Source: Tanytarsus gracilentus (taxonomy: Eukaryota; Arthropoda; Insecta; Diptera; Chironomidae). From it: a stretch of 64,000 bases of DNA. Under the pieces are notes generated by a model, which was not told the DNA's origin, did no database searches, and saw only the letters and a list, made by a program, of their open reading frames with translations. The position numbers and the translations under genes were made by a program. This document shows, piece by piece, positions 25,901 through 37,718 of this stretch (within the stretch, counting starts at the first letter, position 1; each line of letters begins with the position of its first letter). The stretch spans positions 1,550,001-1,614,000 of the forward strand of contig JAXRKN010000033.1 of NCBI GenBank assembly GCA_038502055.1. The letters run 5' to 3'.

Positions 25901-28900
25901 TTTTGAAGTTAATTATGTCGGCGTGTATATGCATGAATATTTTTAAAAGAATTCTTAATTGCTGGTAAATTGAGGATTAAATTAGATTATGCACATCGGT
26001 TGAAGTGAACTCCCGAAAAAAAATTCTAATTAAATTTAAAGCCTCCACAAAAAGAATAAAGGGAAAAATTTATTAAAGCGGGGAATTTTTTGGGTGAGTA
26101 TAATAAAATAAAATTAGAGTTTTAAAAGCTTTTCACTAAGAAACTTTGAGTCAATTAAAGTTGGGTTAAGTTCGAAACAATTTCTTCGAAATTTTCTCTT
26201 TATATGTTTTTAAAAGAATTTCACACGCAAATTTCACAAAGGAAATAAACTCCAAGGAGATGCTAATGAAAATTGGCGTTTATTGTAACAAAAAAAGAAT
26301 CCTAAACGAATGATCAAAGTGAAAAAAATAAGAAATTTTTCACTTCCAAAATAAAAATTGAGAGTCTTCAAACGTCACATGTGTTCTCATCACGACTGAC
26401 TGAATGAAATGAAACGACATTAACGCAATTTATTTAATTTGTTCATTTTTATATGTAAGTAAATACTTTCGGAGCTGAACTCCACCATCACAACCCACTC
26501 CCTCATCTCATCTCGTGTTGAGCTTCGAGAAGCTCTTGTTGCTGCTCCCTTTTCATCCTCTCGAAGATTGATTCGATGTAATTTCAACATAATCTTCGAT
26601 TCGATACTTGTACTTGCTACATAATGTATGCGTATAGCGGAGCAGTGAAACATTTTCATGAGTTAATGTAATCTTGAATAAATTTCTACTTCTTATTCGC
26701 CTTTGTTAGAAATGCTAATGTCTTCTCAAGAATCTGCTAAAATTTGCTTAGTTAAAAATTATTTTTCATCTTTAACGTTTTTCTCTCCTGGATTTGACAA
26801 ACGCTTACAAAAGAAAATTCTTTAATATCAAATTCATCTAATCTCACGTGCACACATGCGAAATAATAAGAAGGGAGTTGATGAGGTGAGGAGGTTAGCA
26901 AAGAAAGGATGTGGGGAATGAAATAAATTATTATCTGCTCTACCTGAATATGAAAGCTCTGAATGTTTAAGATTTAAAGCTCTTTAGAGAATTCACATAA
27001 GAAAAAAAGGAAACTCGAAAATTGGGTTTCATGAAGACGACATGCAAACATAAACACAAACAAAGGAGGTGAACGCTTACGAGGTCTCATTAATATTGCA
27101 GCATGATTTTTTTTGAGATTTTCTTTTATGTCTCTGTGCCGATCCTCGAAAATCAAAGGATGAAATTCTTTCAAATTGTTTTTTATTAATTTTGAAATTT
27201 TCATCAGAAAATTCAAACGAAAAAATTTATATTAAAATTTTAAATTTATTTTCCCTTGCAACCCTTGGTTTCGCTTGCATGAGTTTTATTTCTGAGCAAT
27301 AAATAAATAAGCAAAAAAAAATATGATGCGAAATTACAATGTCAAAATGTAAAATGGAAGAATAACGAAGTAGAATAAAGTGAGAAGAAGAGCAACAGAG
27401 AGAATGGCGATGCAAAGTATTTCGAGGTTAGCGAAGGAAACTGTCAATTTGGGAAACATAAAAAGCAATAAAATCGCTCTGAATTCTCCTTTTTAAAACC
27501 ACATATAGAACGCACACATGTATACAAATGTCGTTAATTTTTGGACAATCTTGCTTAAAAAAAGAAGAGGTGTTAATAAAGTGGTCGAGAACTTACTAAA
27601 TTAAATTGTCAGCGGAGTTGTACATAAAAGCGAGTCAGAGCTACAATAATTAGTCCCTTCACGCCATATAAATTTGATAATTACCCCATGATTATTATCA
27701 GATCAGTTCGAAATGAAAATCGCTGCTTTGCGTCTTTCCGTTCGGTGTCGTTCTCGAAAAATGCCACAATACACGCAGCCAGCACACACGAGAGTGTTAA
27801 TTTATAACCTAAACATTATCGCTGGCGGTGATAAAAAGTTTTGATTTAAAATGAGATTTAATATGTGTGGGTTTCCGAATAAAAATTTGAATATTTTTAA
27901 CGGATAAAAGTTGCATTCCCTTGTCAATTTATTTCCAGCCAAATGAACTTCAATTTAAAATTTCCTTGAGATATTTACTTAATGTTTTGTCCTTCCTAAG
28001 GTTAAATTAACATGATCGAAAATTTTCCAATTATTTCTCATTCTTCAGCTCCACCATCGTCCATCGAAATTGATGCATCATCGCACGGCGTAGCAATTTC
28101 AAAACAAAATAATAAAATAGACGTAAAGGAAAATCAAGACTTGATGCTTACGTGCATAATTGCGAATAGTAAGCCAGCGGCCGAAATTAGATGGTACCGA
28201 GGGAATAGTGAGGTGAAGGTAAATGCGGACAATCGTCACGATGACACGATTAATTTGGTCAATAAGCGATTTACTGTCATATCGAATTTGACGATCAAGA
28301 CAACGGCGAATGATGATCTGATTGATTATTCATGTCGCGCTAAACATCAAGCGCTATCACCAGATCATCCGATGAAGACGACAGTGCAAGTGTCAGTGCT
28401 GAAGGCACCTGGCGAGCCTTTCATTGAAGGCTACAGCAAGGGTGAAAAGCTAAGGAATGGACAAGAGATGGAGTTGGTGTGTCGATCTTACGGCGGCAAT
28501 CCACCCGCTCAGCTGATTTGGTACAAAAATAATCGTCAAGTCGTGAGTCAATATACAACATCGGGACGTGATTCGGCCAGCACTTATCGCTTCAAAGTAC
28601 AGCCAGGCGACAACAAGGCGCGTTTACGATGCGAGGCTAGCAACACAATCTCTGATAAGTCGCTGAAGAAGGAGATTGATTTGACAGTTCTCTGTGAGTA
28701 CCCCAAAATATATTTTCTTTATGCTTTTTTTTGTCTTATTTGTGGATGTGTCTTATCATCCCCAAACATTGTTGAAAATTTTCTCTCTCTCTCGTCTCAT
28801 TTACTTTCACTCAACTCTTGACATTTCTACGCAGACATTATATTATGTTACATTTTTTTCTTCTCTATGCCGCTTTTTCCTACTCAATTTTCCAAGAATA

Positions 28901-31900
28901 AGAAAGCTTTATTAAGAAGACTTCAAAGTCATTCCGCTCTGCTATTTGAAATTCTCTTCGCTCTCAAGCCTTTGGAAATTATATATAAATACATTTTTTT
29001 TGCTTTGGTAATGGGGTGATTCGAATTTCCCATGGAAATATGTATGGCAATGGCAATAAATTTGAGAGCTTGAATTTTTATTTAACCTTGAATTTTAAAT
29101 ACTTTTGTTAATTAAAATGATTTTAATTAAATTTGAAGGAATAAATTTTTCTGTTTCATTAAATAAATCTAACTTTTTTTAAATTTAAAATTCATAACAC
29201 GCGTTACCTTATATAAACTTTCAATTCTCAATTAAAATATAATTTTGCCAGTTTTTATAAAAGCTTTAAATATTCTTTTATTATCAATTAAGTGAAAAGT
29301 TCCGTTGACATTTTGCACTTCGCGAAATGTCTGTCATGTCGAGAGTCGGGTAAAATGATCAATCGATGTCGCTCGAAATTTATTTCAATCACATTATTCA
29401 GCGTCAGAGATAATAAGAAAAGAAAACTTTGAACTGATGTGAATAAAAAAATTTGCACGGAGCTTATAAAAATAAGAGACAAAAAAATAATAATGATAAT
29501 AATAAAAAATTTCTCCCAATCACGTTTCCAGTTTCACCATCGCAAGTCACAATAACGGGTCCAACCGAAGCTCGTCACGGTGACGTAGTCAATTTTCATT
29601 GTGTCACTGCTCCCTCACATCCCGCCGCCGATATTCGATGGACAATCGATGGCCGTCAGCGACGAACGAACGCATCAAAAGTAGATGCGAGCAATGAAGG
29701 CGGTTGGATTACATCGTCAAATATTTCAATTACTGTCGATTCCAACAAACGTTCATTCTCATTACTGTGCCAGGGAATTAATCAACAACTTGCGGATAAT
29801 GTCATGACAACGCATACGCTTCACATTCTCTGTAAGTCTCATTGCTCACGTCCAGAATTTAAAAATTGCCACGCAACATTAGAAAATTTAACAATCCGTT
29901 TTTCTCTTTTCACACAGATCCGCCATCGACACCAATAATTTCGGGCTATACAGAGGGCTCCGTAATTCCGGCTGGATCGAGCCAAAAGCTTCTATGTATG
30001 TCTTCCGGTGGAAATCCACCTCCAACGCTAACATGGTTTAAAAATGACAAGAAGGTAAACAGATCGTGACTTTCATATCCTCATTTCTGTATATCCAACA
30101 ATTTTATCTCTCGCTGTGCTATCGGACGATTTTCAATTAAGGGTTCGATAAATAATTTAAGAGTAAACACGATTTGTAACATTTTGAAATTCCTGGAATT
30201 TCTATACGTATACGCACAAGAAAAATCTAGACAGGTCGATGACATTGAATTGTTTGACTGGAGCTTCTGAAATTTCAGTGAGCTTTAGGGGAAAATGTTT
30301 GTTTATTTCAGGAGAAGGGTTATTTGTGACCTTTCAATAATAAAGTTTTATCTTAAAATAATCAAGGAAAAATATTTTTGAAATAAAAAAAAGCAAGTCA
30401 CACGATTAACTCCATCAAAATGTCCGCCAGCAAATAAACTTTTCTAAACTTTTTTTTAACGAAGCAAAAATCTAATTAAATTCTTTCTTCCAGATTAATT
30501 CGCAGACGAAAACAACCAATCAGAATGTAGTGCAATCGGAGTTGAACATTATTGCCAACATTACGGACAATCAGGCAATTTATCGATGTGAAGCTCAGAA
30601 CAGCGCGACGGATGTTCCGCTTTTTGATAAAAAGACACTTAGTGTTCACTGTAAGTAATCGTTACGATCTTCTTCGATGTGAAGAACAATGGAGCACGTT
30701 TTGCTCTTATTTCCATCACACCACCTTGTCAATTGACCGTGCATTGTTCATGAATTTTTTATTCTTCCGAAAAAAAATCATTCTCACTTTTTTTTCCCTG
30801 GCTTGAATACACTTGCGGAAAAAAACTTTGAGTACTGAAGAGATTTTTAATATTTGATTAAATCAACTTCTGCTACTGACGCTTGATGTTCGCCGTTGCA
30901 ACTGGAAATGGCAGCAGATGTTTGAATACATTTTTTTTCTCACTCTTATTTCGGATAAATCGACGATTTTATTTTTCGTGTTTATTTCGAGAAACAAAAG
31001 AAAACTTTTTTCCACTCTCACTTGGCACTTCCTCATAACAACAACGGCAGGGCGATGTTCGTCATTGTCGTTGATTTTTTTCTCTCTCACACAATTTTCA
31101 TTGTTGGTACAACTTTAATCGAGGGCATTTTTGCGATAATATTGAATGTTCATAACGGTTACAAGACGTTTCATTTAAACTGCTGAAAGAGTTGCAGGAA
31201 GAAGAGGTTGAAAGTTCAAAATTGTCACGAGGCTAATTGACAGTTGCTTGGTGGAAGTTTGCGAAATTATTACAACTTTTTAAATGATTTTCTTAAAATT
31301 GCTAATTAAAATTTCCTAGTACTGTAATCTCTAAAATTAACCTCAAATAAAATCTTTCTAGTCCTACCCGAAACGCTCAAAATTCGCATCGAACCCAACG
31401 CTTTAACAAGTGGCACTGAAGCAACGCTCTATTGTGATTCGAGCTCATCTAATCCACCCGTACGACTAAGGTGAGTTGTCTCAGGGGATTCAATCTGAAA
31501 ACAACATTATTTATTGTAAAATTGTTATTTTCTCTCTCTCACTCACACACACACACACTCATCTACCCACAACATTTTCACAACGGGCAAAAACTACCCT
31601 TTTTGCACTTCAAAACACCTTGTTGTTTGTTTTTCACTCCATGATGATGACGATGACAGTTGGTATAAGGATGGCATTCCATTAATGAGTGATGGAGGTG
31701 TTTCTAATCAGCCGGGATTGTGGGGTGGAAAGATTTCATCAACGCAAGTGAAGCTCAACATAACGCAAGAGATGAATGGCGTTAAGATTGCTTGTCAGGG
31801 CACAAATGAAGCACTTCAGAGGAGCATCAATGAAGCCATTGAGTTACAGGTTTTGTGTAAGTTGTTCGAGTGTTTAAATTTAATCATTGCTGATAAAAAA

Positions 31901-34900
31901 AGGAATGGTGAACTTTAATTTGAAATTTCAATAAAAGTTTCCATGCCTCGACTGTTGTCATAGCGATTACATCACTTAGCGAGAATTTTATATTTATTTT
32001 CTTCTAATGATTTCCTCTCTCTCTCCCTCAAATGATGTTAAATGTTTAGTTCCGCCGAAATTTACACCGCTACCATCGTCGACCGCTGTCGGTATCGAAG
32101 ATGAGTCTATGGTAATTAATTTGATGGCGAGTGGAAATCCTACAAATATTCAATATACATGGTCGAAAGAGGGACAACCGCTCGAGGAGCATGGTAAGCA
32201 CACAGACTCGCAAACATGCGTAGTGAATATTTTTGCATTCAACATCCACCATCTAACTTCCATTTCTCTCTCTTCCTCATTAATATTCTATAGACAACCA
32301 ACGAATCGTCATCGATGGCCCAACATTGAATTTCACTAAATTGGCACGTGATGACAGTGGATTGTATACGTGCGAGGCTTTAAATTCCCAAGGCTCTGCC
32401 GTGATCAACATTACGGTTGTCGTTGAATGTAAGATAAATTTTTTTTGCTGTTCATTTTTTTTTTGAAAATATGCCGCCATGGCGGTGATGGTGATTTTTA
32501 TGGACTTTATTGAATTTAAACAAAATGGATTTTTTTTTCGCTCACAGTAACGAAAAAGTAAAATTTAAAAATATCCTCTGAAAAATGTCCCATGACATTT
32601 ACACGCATTCAGCTCGAAAAGAAAAATGAATGAATTTTAATGAATTGTGAAAGTCCGTTTTTTTCATTTCACTAAATGTTTTTCTCTCTCTCACTCAACC
32701 ACACTGTTGCTACATTTCCAGATGGTGCAACAATTGAATCCATTTCGGAGACTGTTGTTATAAATCCCGGTGAGGAGGCTAAACTCTCATGTAATGTTCG
32801 AGGTAAGGAAGAGTAATTGAAAATTTTCCCTTCTTAATTAAATTTTAATGTCTTCGATGCTCTCTCTTTTTAATTCAATTAAAGGAAATCCATTAAATGA
32901 GAATCACATACGATGGGAGCGTGTTGATTATGAGATGGCAACGAAAACGGAGACAACGTACGACAATGGAGTGAGCACTTTACATATTGCCAACGCTCAA
33001 CGTGATGATATCGGACACTTCCGTTGCATTGCTGATAATCGTGTGGCAAATCCCGTTAGCCGTGATGCTCTATTGATTGTAAAATGTAAGTCACTTTCTT
33101 TCTATATCGCTTCGACTACACTGAGAGAAAAAAATTATTTACTTTTAAATAATAAATTTCTTTCGGTGTAGATTGGGAAAATTAAATTGAAGCTATCTTC
33201 GTAGTCGTTATGTGACATCGAACAAATGGTAGATGATGATAACCATGATGACTACGAAGAGTGCTCGCATAAGAAGAAGAGAACTAGAGTAGATCAATTT
33301 ATTCATAATTTAATTTTTATTTTTCCTCTTTTCATTTCATTCCCCATTTCAATATCGCTCACACAACGATGATGATGATCTAGTCATTCCTGAAATTGAT
33401 AAATCACCAACGATGCTTCGTGCGGCAAGTGAGCGTGATGAGAAGGGACGATTGGTTTGTCGCGTTCAGGCGGCACCGAAACCGACATTTGCATGGACAC
33501 GTTCACAAAAGACACTCAATAACACTCTTAGTGGCGGAAAATATCTCATCGAGAGCCGACAAATTGATCCGTTGACTTACGAGTCCGTCCTCATGGTGGA
33601 TAAAGTGGATTCGAATGATTATGGCTTATATGAATGTCGCGCTACAAATGAACTCGGCACGAGTCGCGAGAATATTCGTTTGGATGTCACTTCGAAGCCC
33701 GACGCACCACTTGGCCTCAGCGTATTAAACACAACACACGACTCAGTGTCATTGGCATGGACGCCCGGATTTGACGGCGGTTTGAAAACCACTTACCAAT
33801 TGCGTTATCGGGAAGCAAATGCCGCTTCCTATCGCTACGTTGATAGCCAGCCGAACATTTACAAATTGGACGTTGAAGGCTTAAAGCCCAACACCATTTA
33901 CTTGTTCTCAATTACGGCCATGAATAAATTGGGTAGCAGTGGATGGTTGCCCGATAATGCAAAAGCTCACACAAAAGGTAGGAAAGGCACATTTTTCTGC
34001 CACACTGCAAACATATATAGATTTAGATTATTTTAATATGCGAGAGAAAAAAAAAGAGAGAAAATGGGATTTATGGAAATTTTATTCGAATGAGAATCCG
34101 CACACATTTTAAATTTGCGTAATTAATTGATTTTTGATAAAATAATATTTACAGATGTTATTTAATATTCGTGCGAATTAAGGGTTTGTGTAGAAATGGA
34201 AGGACATGAAAATTTGATAATTTTATGACTCAAAATAATTCATTTTTCAAAAGAGCTTTTCATGTCCCTAACATCCGAATAAACTGCTCTAAAAGTATTT
34301 AATTCTCTGATACTAATTGAAATCGAGCGCTGTTCATGGATCAATGGAGCTCCGATGATGATTCGAGATATGTTTGCTCATTAAAAATTCGAATTTCGAT
34401 TTTTTGATTGAGCATATCGCACGAGTGAGAGGGAACATCAAGATTATTCACGGTCTCGATAATCCATAAACACAAATTTTTCACATGAATTTAACTTGCG
34501 CACTCGCCGTGTGCTTTAACAGAAATTTTTGTTGTTCTTTATGACCGCAAAAAAAATAAATAAAACAACACGGCAACGAAATCAAAAAATCCAAACACAC
34601 ACAATAATAAATTTTTTAAAAATCCAGTCGCACCACAACAATCATTGTCGATCCTGACGACACAGCAGACGGATACGACGGGCAGTCCATTTATGAATAC
34701 GTCGAGGGGTCTTTTGATGTTGATCGGCATCTCGCTGGGCACTGTCGTTGTGCTTATCAATATTCTAGTGATTGCATGCTGCATCCATAAGCGACATAAA
34801 AAGAATCTTAAAGGAGGTAAAGGTCAATATGAGCGAGCTTGAATAATCAATTGTGGGCGTTATCATCATTTGAATGTGTGCAATAGGAGATTTGACAAAG

Positions 34901-37718
34901 GTCGAGTTTCTACAATTTCAGCCTTTTTCTCTTGTGATTCGCAAACATAACGAAATAGAATTCCGATGAATACTCGTGCGATGTCTTGTGGTTTTTGTTC
35001 TTTGCCAGCATGAATTTTTTTTATTTTCTCGCATTTTTAAACATAAATTGAGTTTCAGTATTGTTTTTTATGAGTTTTAACTTTTATTGTTTTATTTTTG
35101 CAATTAAAAAAAAGGAACTGAACCAGAAAAACGAGAATTAAAGGATGAGGATGCACTTCCCAAGCTCTTAGTGGTGGGTATTGCACTAATTGGACTTGGA
35201 CTGCTTCTCGCTAATACAGCACTTGTTGCATGGTTCATCATCCGGAAGCGCATTAAAGGTAACATATAAAAATATTCCTGCTTTTTTGTTCTCTCTGAGT
35301 TTTTTTTTTCATTTCCATTAATTTTTATTTGTTGCCGTTGTGTTGATTTTTATTCCATTGTTGAGCTCAATTTTTTTCAACTCCTCCCAACCACCCTGCT
35401 AGAATTTTCCCGCTGTGTTCAGTCGAAAATAAATGAAGCTATAGAAGTATGCAAATGATGGCTTCAACTTTTGGCAGAATTGTTTTCATTGTGAGATGAA
35501 ATTTCATCGGACTTTTCAACTTCGAAAGCTTTTTTAATAAACTTTATATAAATTAATTCTTAGTAATTTTTTAAAGCTTAAAATTTCAACTTTACACAGC
35601 CAACATCAAAATTCCCTTAACGACAATTTTTACCTGATTTTTTTTCATTTCCAATCAACCACATCACACGCTTCAACTGATTTTTAATTGTAATTAATTT
35701 TTGATGACAATATTTTCTCTCTCAATATACCGAAAAACATCTCTCATGCGGATATTGCGAAAAAAAATGTGAAAAAGTCGACCAGAGATTGAATGAAATT
35801 GCTGTTATGTGGACATAAGTCGATGACGACATGAGAGTGAGAGAGAGAGAGAGGGTTGGGTAGTCAGTTGCTGGCGCCTTTATTGCCATCCAAAAAAAAG
35901 AAAAGAGAATCTCGAGAGAAATAAACACAGAGAGATACACAATGATGATGATGATGATGATGCCTTAATTGATTTTTCTGCTCCTTATATTTCTTCTTTC
36001 TTAAAAAACTAATTTTTGTTTTCTTCCTCTCACAATTGTTCCACTCGACAGAACCCACCGGCGCTGCAAATAGCAAATCGGCAGCCATAGAGATGTACGC
36101 TCCAAGTAGCTACAACGATACGGTGACTGGTGAAACATTATCGTCCGTTTCGGATAAAAGTGATTCATATTCTAATGATGGCAGCCAGCCAGATTTGACG
36201 GTAAATAAATTTTGTTATCGCCGCATTGTGAGGACATAGGGGATGGGAAATTTTATATCAAGTGGAAATCTGCTAAGTTGGTGGAAAAATTGTGGTATTT
36301 GATCAATGACATTTTTTATAAATTGCTTTAATTCTAAATTACATCTAAAAAACAAGGGATAGCAACTTGATTTGAAATTCCATGAAAAAAAATCAAAAGT
36401 TGCCACTCGTTGTGTGTGTGAAAAGTTCATCGGACATTGACCAACAAATTCATTTACGTTTCCGAGCCAATATTTTTGCGGTTTTACATAGCACAATTTT
36501 TCCTCCATAAAACTCCACACACACAAATTGTATTAAAGAGTGAAAAAATGCACTTTTCATGTTCACTCTCTAAAATGATTTAATTGTTATTCTCTCTTTT
36601 TTTAAAAAAATATAATAATAGGAGGAAGCGAACCGTAAACAGACAACGTCGTATGTCGTTGAGGATGCAAACGATATTCCGCCGCCACGTTATCAGAAAG
36701 ATGGGCGACTCTCACCCTATTATCAGTCACACGCAAACCAAATGATGATCCATCCAAAGAATCTGCCGAATGCAGCACAAATGAGCTTTTTGCCATCATC
36801 GAATTTCGATGATCCGTTTAATCAAAAGAATTATGTAAAAATACCATCGCCAGCACCGCCGCTCGATGGATCCTATTATAGTGCTTGTGATCGTTATCTC
36901 TCCTATCCTCCTATGGTGAGTTGTTGGGGAAATTTTAATGCATTTTTTTTGTAAAAGAGATGAAAAGCTTATAAAATTAAACAGAATATTTCATTTTTTG
37001 AATGGCTTTTTTTAAAAATTAAAAAAGAGCGCATGAATTCAATTGAGAATTACCAACTGTAATTTTTTTCATAAATCAAAAGATTTTCAACTCTTTTCTG
37101 AAAAAATTCTCGCATTCATCAACCGAGCTTTTTTCATTCCATGAAAAGCTTTCATCCACTCGAAAAACTCACTCTAAATATGCTTTTTCACTCCCTCAAC
37201 AGGATTATTCAGTTGCATCAGCAACACTGCCTCATAACATGTCATCGCACGTCAATTCCGACATGACGAATCATGCGTCGCGTAGCAATACATTGAATCG
37301 ACGAAATAGTAACTTAATGGCAATGAATCACAACATAATACCACCGCCAGATGTGACGCACACAACAAAGATGATGCCACCGTTAATAGTGAGCAGTGGC
37401 GCGAACTCTTTGTATAGCACTAAACCAAACAATGTTCCACCGGGCATTCTCAAAGATCCAAAGCGCAACCAGCAGCAAAACCAATTAAACAATGTAAATA
37501 AAGATCTCACCATGCAATCGACACTCATGCCAATGTCATCCATGGCGATGATGCAGGATGGAACATTGTCGAATGTCGCCAACGCGCATCAACTCAGCGC
37601 CGCGCATCTAATGAATAGCTACGATCCCGCGAACAATGCCAATGTGAATTTGAATCTATCAAATTTTAATCATGCGATGGGCTTCCCCGATGGCACAGTC
37701 GACGGTCATCTTGTGTAA
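16856..37718 (+). CDS. Sticks-and-stones/hibris-type nephrin-like adhesion receptor
   Basis: Spliced gene, coding exons: 16856-16910, 23080-23226, 23300-23479, 28049-28693, 29532-29831, 29918-30054, 30494-30650, 31362-31470, 31660-31856, 32050-32193, 32294-32428, 32722-32802, 32885-33085, 33384-33977, then 34628-34816 or 35115-35258, then 36052-36200, 36622-36915, 37203-37718. All junctions are GT-AG and the total is divisible by three with either transmembrane exon (1409 or 1394 aa). Order: signal peptide, nine Ig domains, FN3, transmembrane helix, cytoplasmic tail. Motifs such as VQWVKDGFALG, CRSYGGNPPAQLIWYKN and TPGFDGGLKTTY match fly Sns and Hibris as I recall them. The family acts at the cell surface, binding Kirre/Roughest receptors in myoblast fusion and nephrocyte slit diaphragms. 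I cannot separate sns from hbs orthology without a tree. Confidence 0.93.
23080..23479 (+). CDS. sns exons 2-3: first Ig domain
   Basis: Exons 23080-23226 and 23300-23479 are separated by a 73-bp intron and join in phase 1 inside the domain. Key residues are the B-strand Cys in LVRCEV, the Trp in VQWVKDG, and the F-strand motif DDAEYQCQVGPGP. The N-terminal motif YFRVNPQNLQVLEGSEA is characteristic of this receptor family's first Ig. Confidence 0.93.
23480..28048 (+). other. sns intron 3 (4.6 kb)
   Basis: Between the Ig1 and Ig2-3 exons. It is mostly low-complexity AT-rich sequence. The only protein-like segment I noticed is an open frame at 24657-24872 with a weak Ig F-strand resemblance. 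Confidence 0.8.
28049..28693 (+). CDS. sns exon 4: Ig domains 2 and 3
   Basis: A single 645-nt exon encodes two Ig domains. The first has LMLTCIIANSKPAAEIRWYRG and IDYSCRAKHQALSPDHP; the second has MELVCRSYGGNPPAQLIWYKN and KARLRCEASNT. Both Cys-Trp-Cys sets are complete. Entry and exit phases are 1, so the exon is a symmetric two-domain module. Confidence 0.95.
29532..29831 (+). CDS. sns exon 5: Ig domain 4
   Basis: A 300-nt symmetric exon. It shows VTITGPTEARHGDVVNFHC for the B strand, ADIRWTIDGRQ for the core Trp, and FSLLCQGIN for the F strand. The start VTITGPTEAR matches the fly Sns fourth Ig closely as I recall it. Confidence 0.94.
29918..30650 (+). CDS. sns exons 6-7: Ig domain 5
   Basis: Exons 29918-30054 and 30494-30650 are split in phase 0 after the sequence TLTWFKNDKK. 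Conserved pieces are IISGYTEGSVIPAGSSQKLL, the Cys in LLCMSSGGNPPPT, and AIYRCEAQNSATDVPLF. A 439-bp intron lies between the two halves. Confidence 0.94.
31362..31856 (+). CDS. sns exons 8-9: Ig domain 6
   Basis: Exons 31362-31470 and 31660-31856 join in phase 2 just before the core Trp (RLSWYKDG). Landmarks are ATLYCDSSSSNPP, QPGLWGGK and VKIACQGTNEALQRS. The exon 9 acceptor is odd: GATGATGACGATGACAG precedes the exon, with little pyrimidine tract. Confidence 0.92.
32050..32428 (+). CDS. sns exons 10-11: Ig domain 7, B-strand Cys missing
   Basis: Exons 32050-32193 and 32294-32428 join in phase 1. The domain keeps the core Trp (QYTWSKEG) and the F-strand Cys (SGLYTCEALNSQG), but the B strand reads SMVINLMASGNP with no Cys, so the usual disulfide cannot form. 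My recollection is that fly Sns also lacks this Cys, which would make it an ancestral trait rather than damage. Confidence 0.92.
32722..33085 (+). CDS. sns exons 12-13: Ig domain 8
   Basis: Exons 32722-32802 and 32885-33085 join in phase 1. Landmarks: TVVINPGEEAKLSCNVRGNP, HIRWERVDYEM and GHFRCIADNRVANPVSRD. The exon 13 acceptor is AATTAAAG, so this gene tolerates AAG acceptors, which matters for accepting the second transmembrane exon. Confidence 0.93.
33116..33171. repeat. Short hairpin, possible tiny MITE, in sns intron 13
   Basis: CTACACTGAGAGAAA and TTTCTTTCGGTGTAG form inverted arms (12 of 15 pairs) around an AT-rich loop, 56 bp in total, only 31 bp after the exon 13 donor. It may be a transposon end-to-end remnant or an RNA hairpin. 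Confidence 0.45.
33384..33977 (+). CDS. sns exon 14: Ig domain 9 and FN3 domain
   Basis: A 594-nt symmetric phase-1 exon. The Ig part has GRLVCRVQAAPKPTFAWTR and DYGLYECRATNELGTSREN. The FN3 part runs from KPDAPLGLSVLNTTHDSVSL through AWTPGFDGGLKTTYQLRYRE to TIYLFSITAMNKLGSS. This is the membrane-proximal extracellular part. The donor leads to either of two transmembrane exons. Confidence 0.95.
34628..34816 (+). CDS. sns alternative transmembrane exon A
   Basis: A 189-nt phase-1 to phase-1 exon (acceptor AAAATCCAG, donor GAG|GTAAAG). It encodes a Gln/Thr-rich stem (QQSLSILTTQQTDTTGSP), a membrane helix (RGLLMLIGISLGTVVVLINI followed by LVIACC) and a basic stop-transfer stretch (HKRHKKNLKGG). 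Its flanking phases match exon 14 and the exon at 36052 exactly. Confidence 0.85.
35115..35258 (+). CDS. sns alternative transmembrane exon B
   Basis: A 144-nt phase-1 to phase-1 exon between AAAAAAAAG and GTAACA. It encodes a charged stem (TEPEKRELKDEDALPK), a different membrane helix (LLVVGIALIGLGLLLANTAL followed by VAWFII) and basic RKRIKG. It could replace exon A without altering the frame. Including both would stay in frame but create two helices, so mutual exclusion is the likelier reading. The acceptor is weak, with an A-run before AG. Confidence 0.75.
35941..35962. repeat. (ATG)n trinucleotide repeat in sns intron
   Basis: Seven near-perfect ATG units, about 90 bp upstream of the exon at 36052. 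Similar GAT/ATG runs precede two other sns acceptors. Confidence 0.85.
36052..37718 (+). CDS. sns cytoplasmic tail exons
   Basis: Exons 36052-36200, 36622-36915 and 37203-37718 (phase 1, 0, 0) encode about 320 cytoplasmic residues shared by both membrane forms. Candidate signalling sites: Tyr in TTSYVVEDAND, PPPRYQ, SPYYQS, KNYVKIPSP, SYYSACDRYLSYPPM; proline-rich PPPRY and PSPAPP; and acidic/serine stretches (SSVSDKSDSYSNDG). The second half of the last exon is Asn/Met-rich and less conserved-looking. The protein ends GHLV-stop, the same final four residues I recall for vertebrate nephrin, a possible PDZ ligand. Confidence 0.92.
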
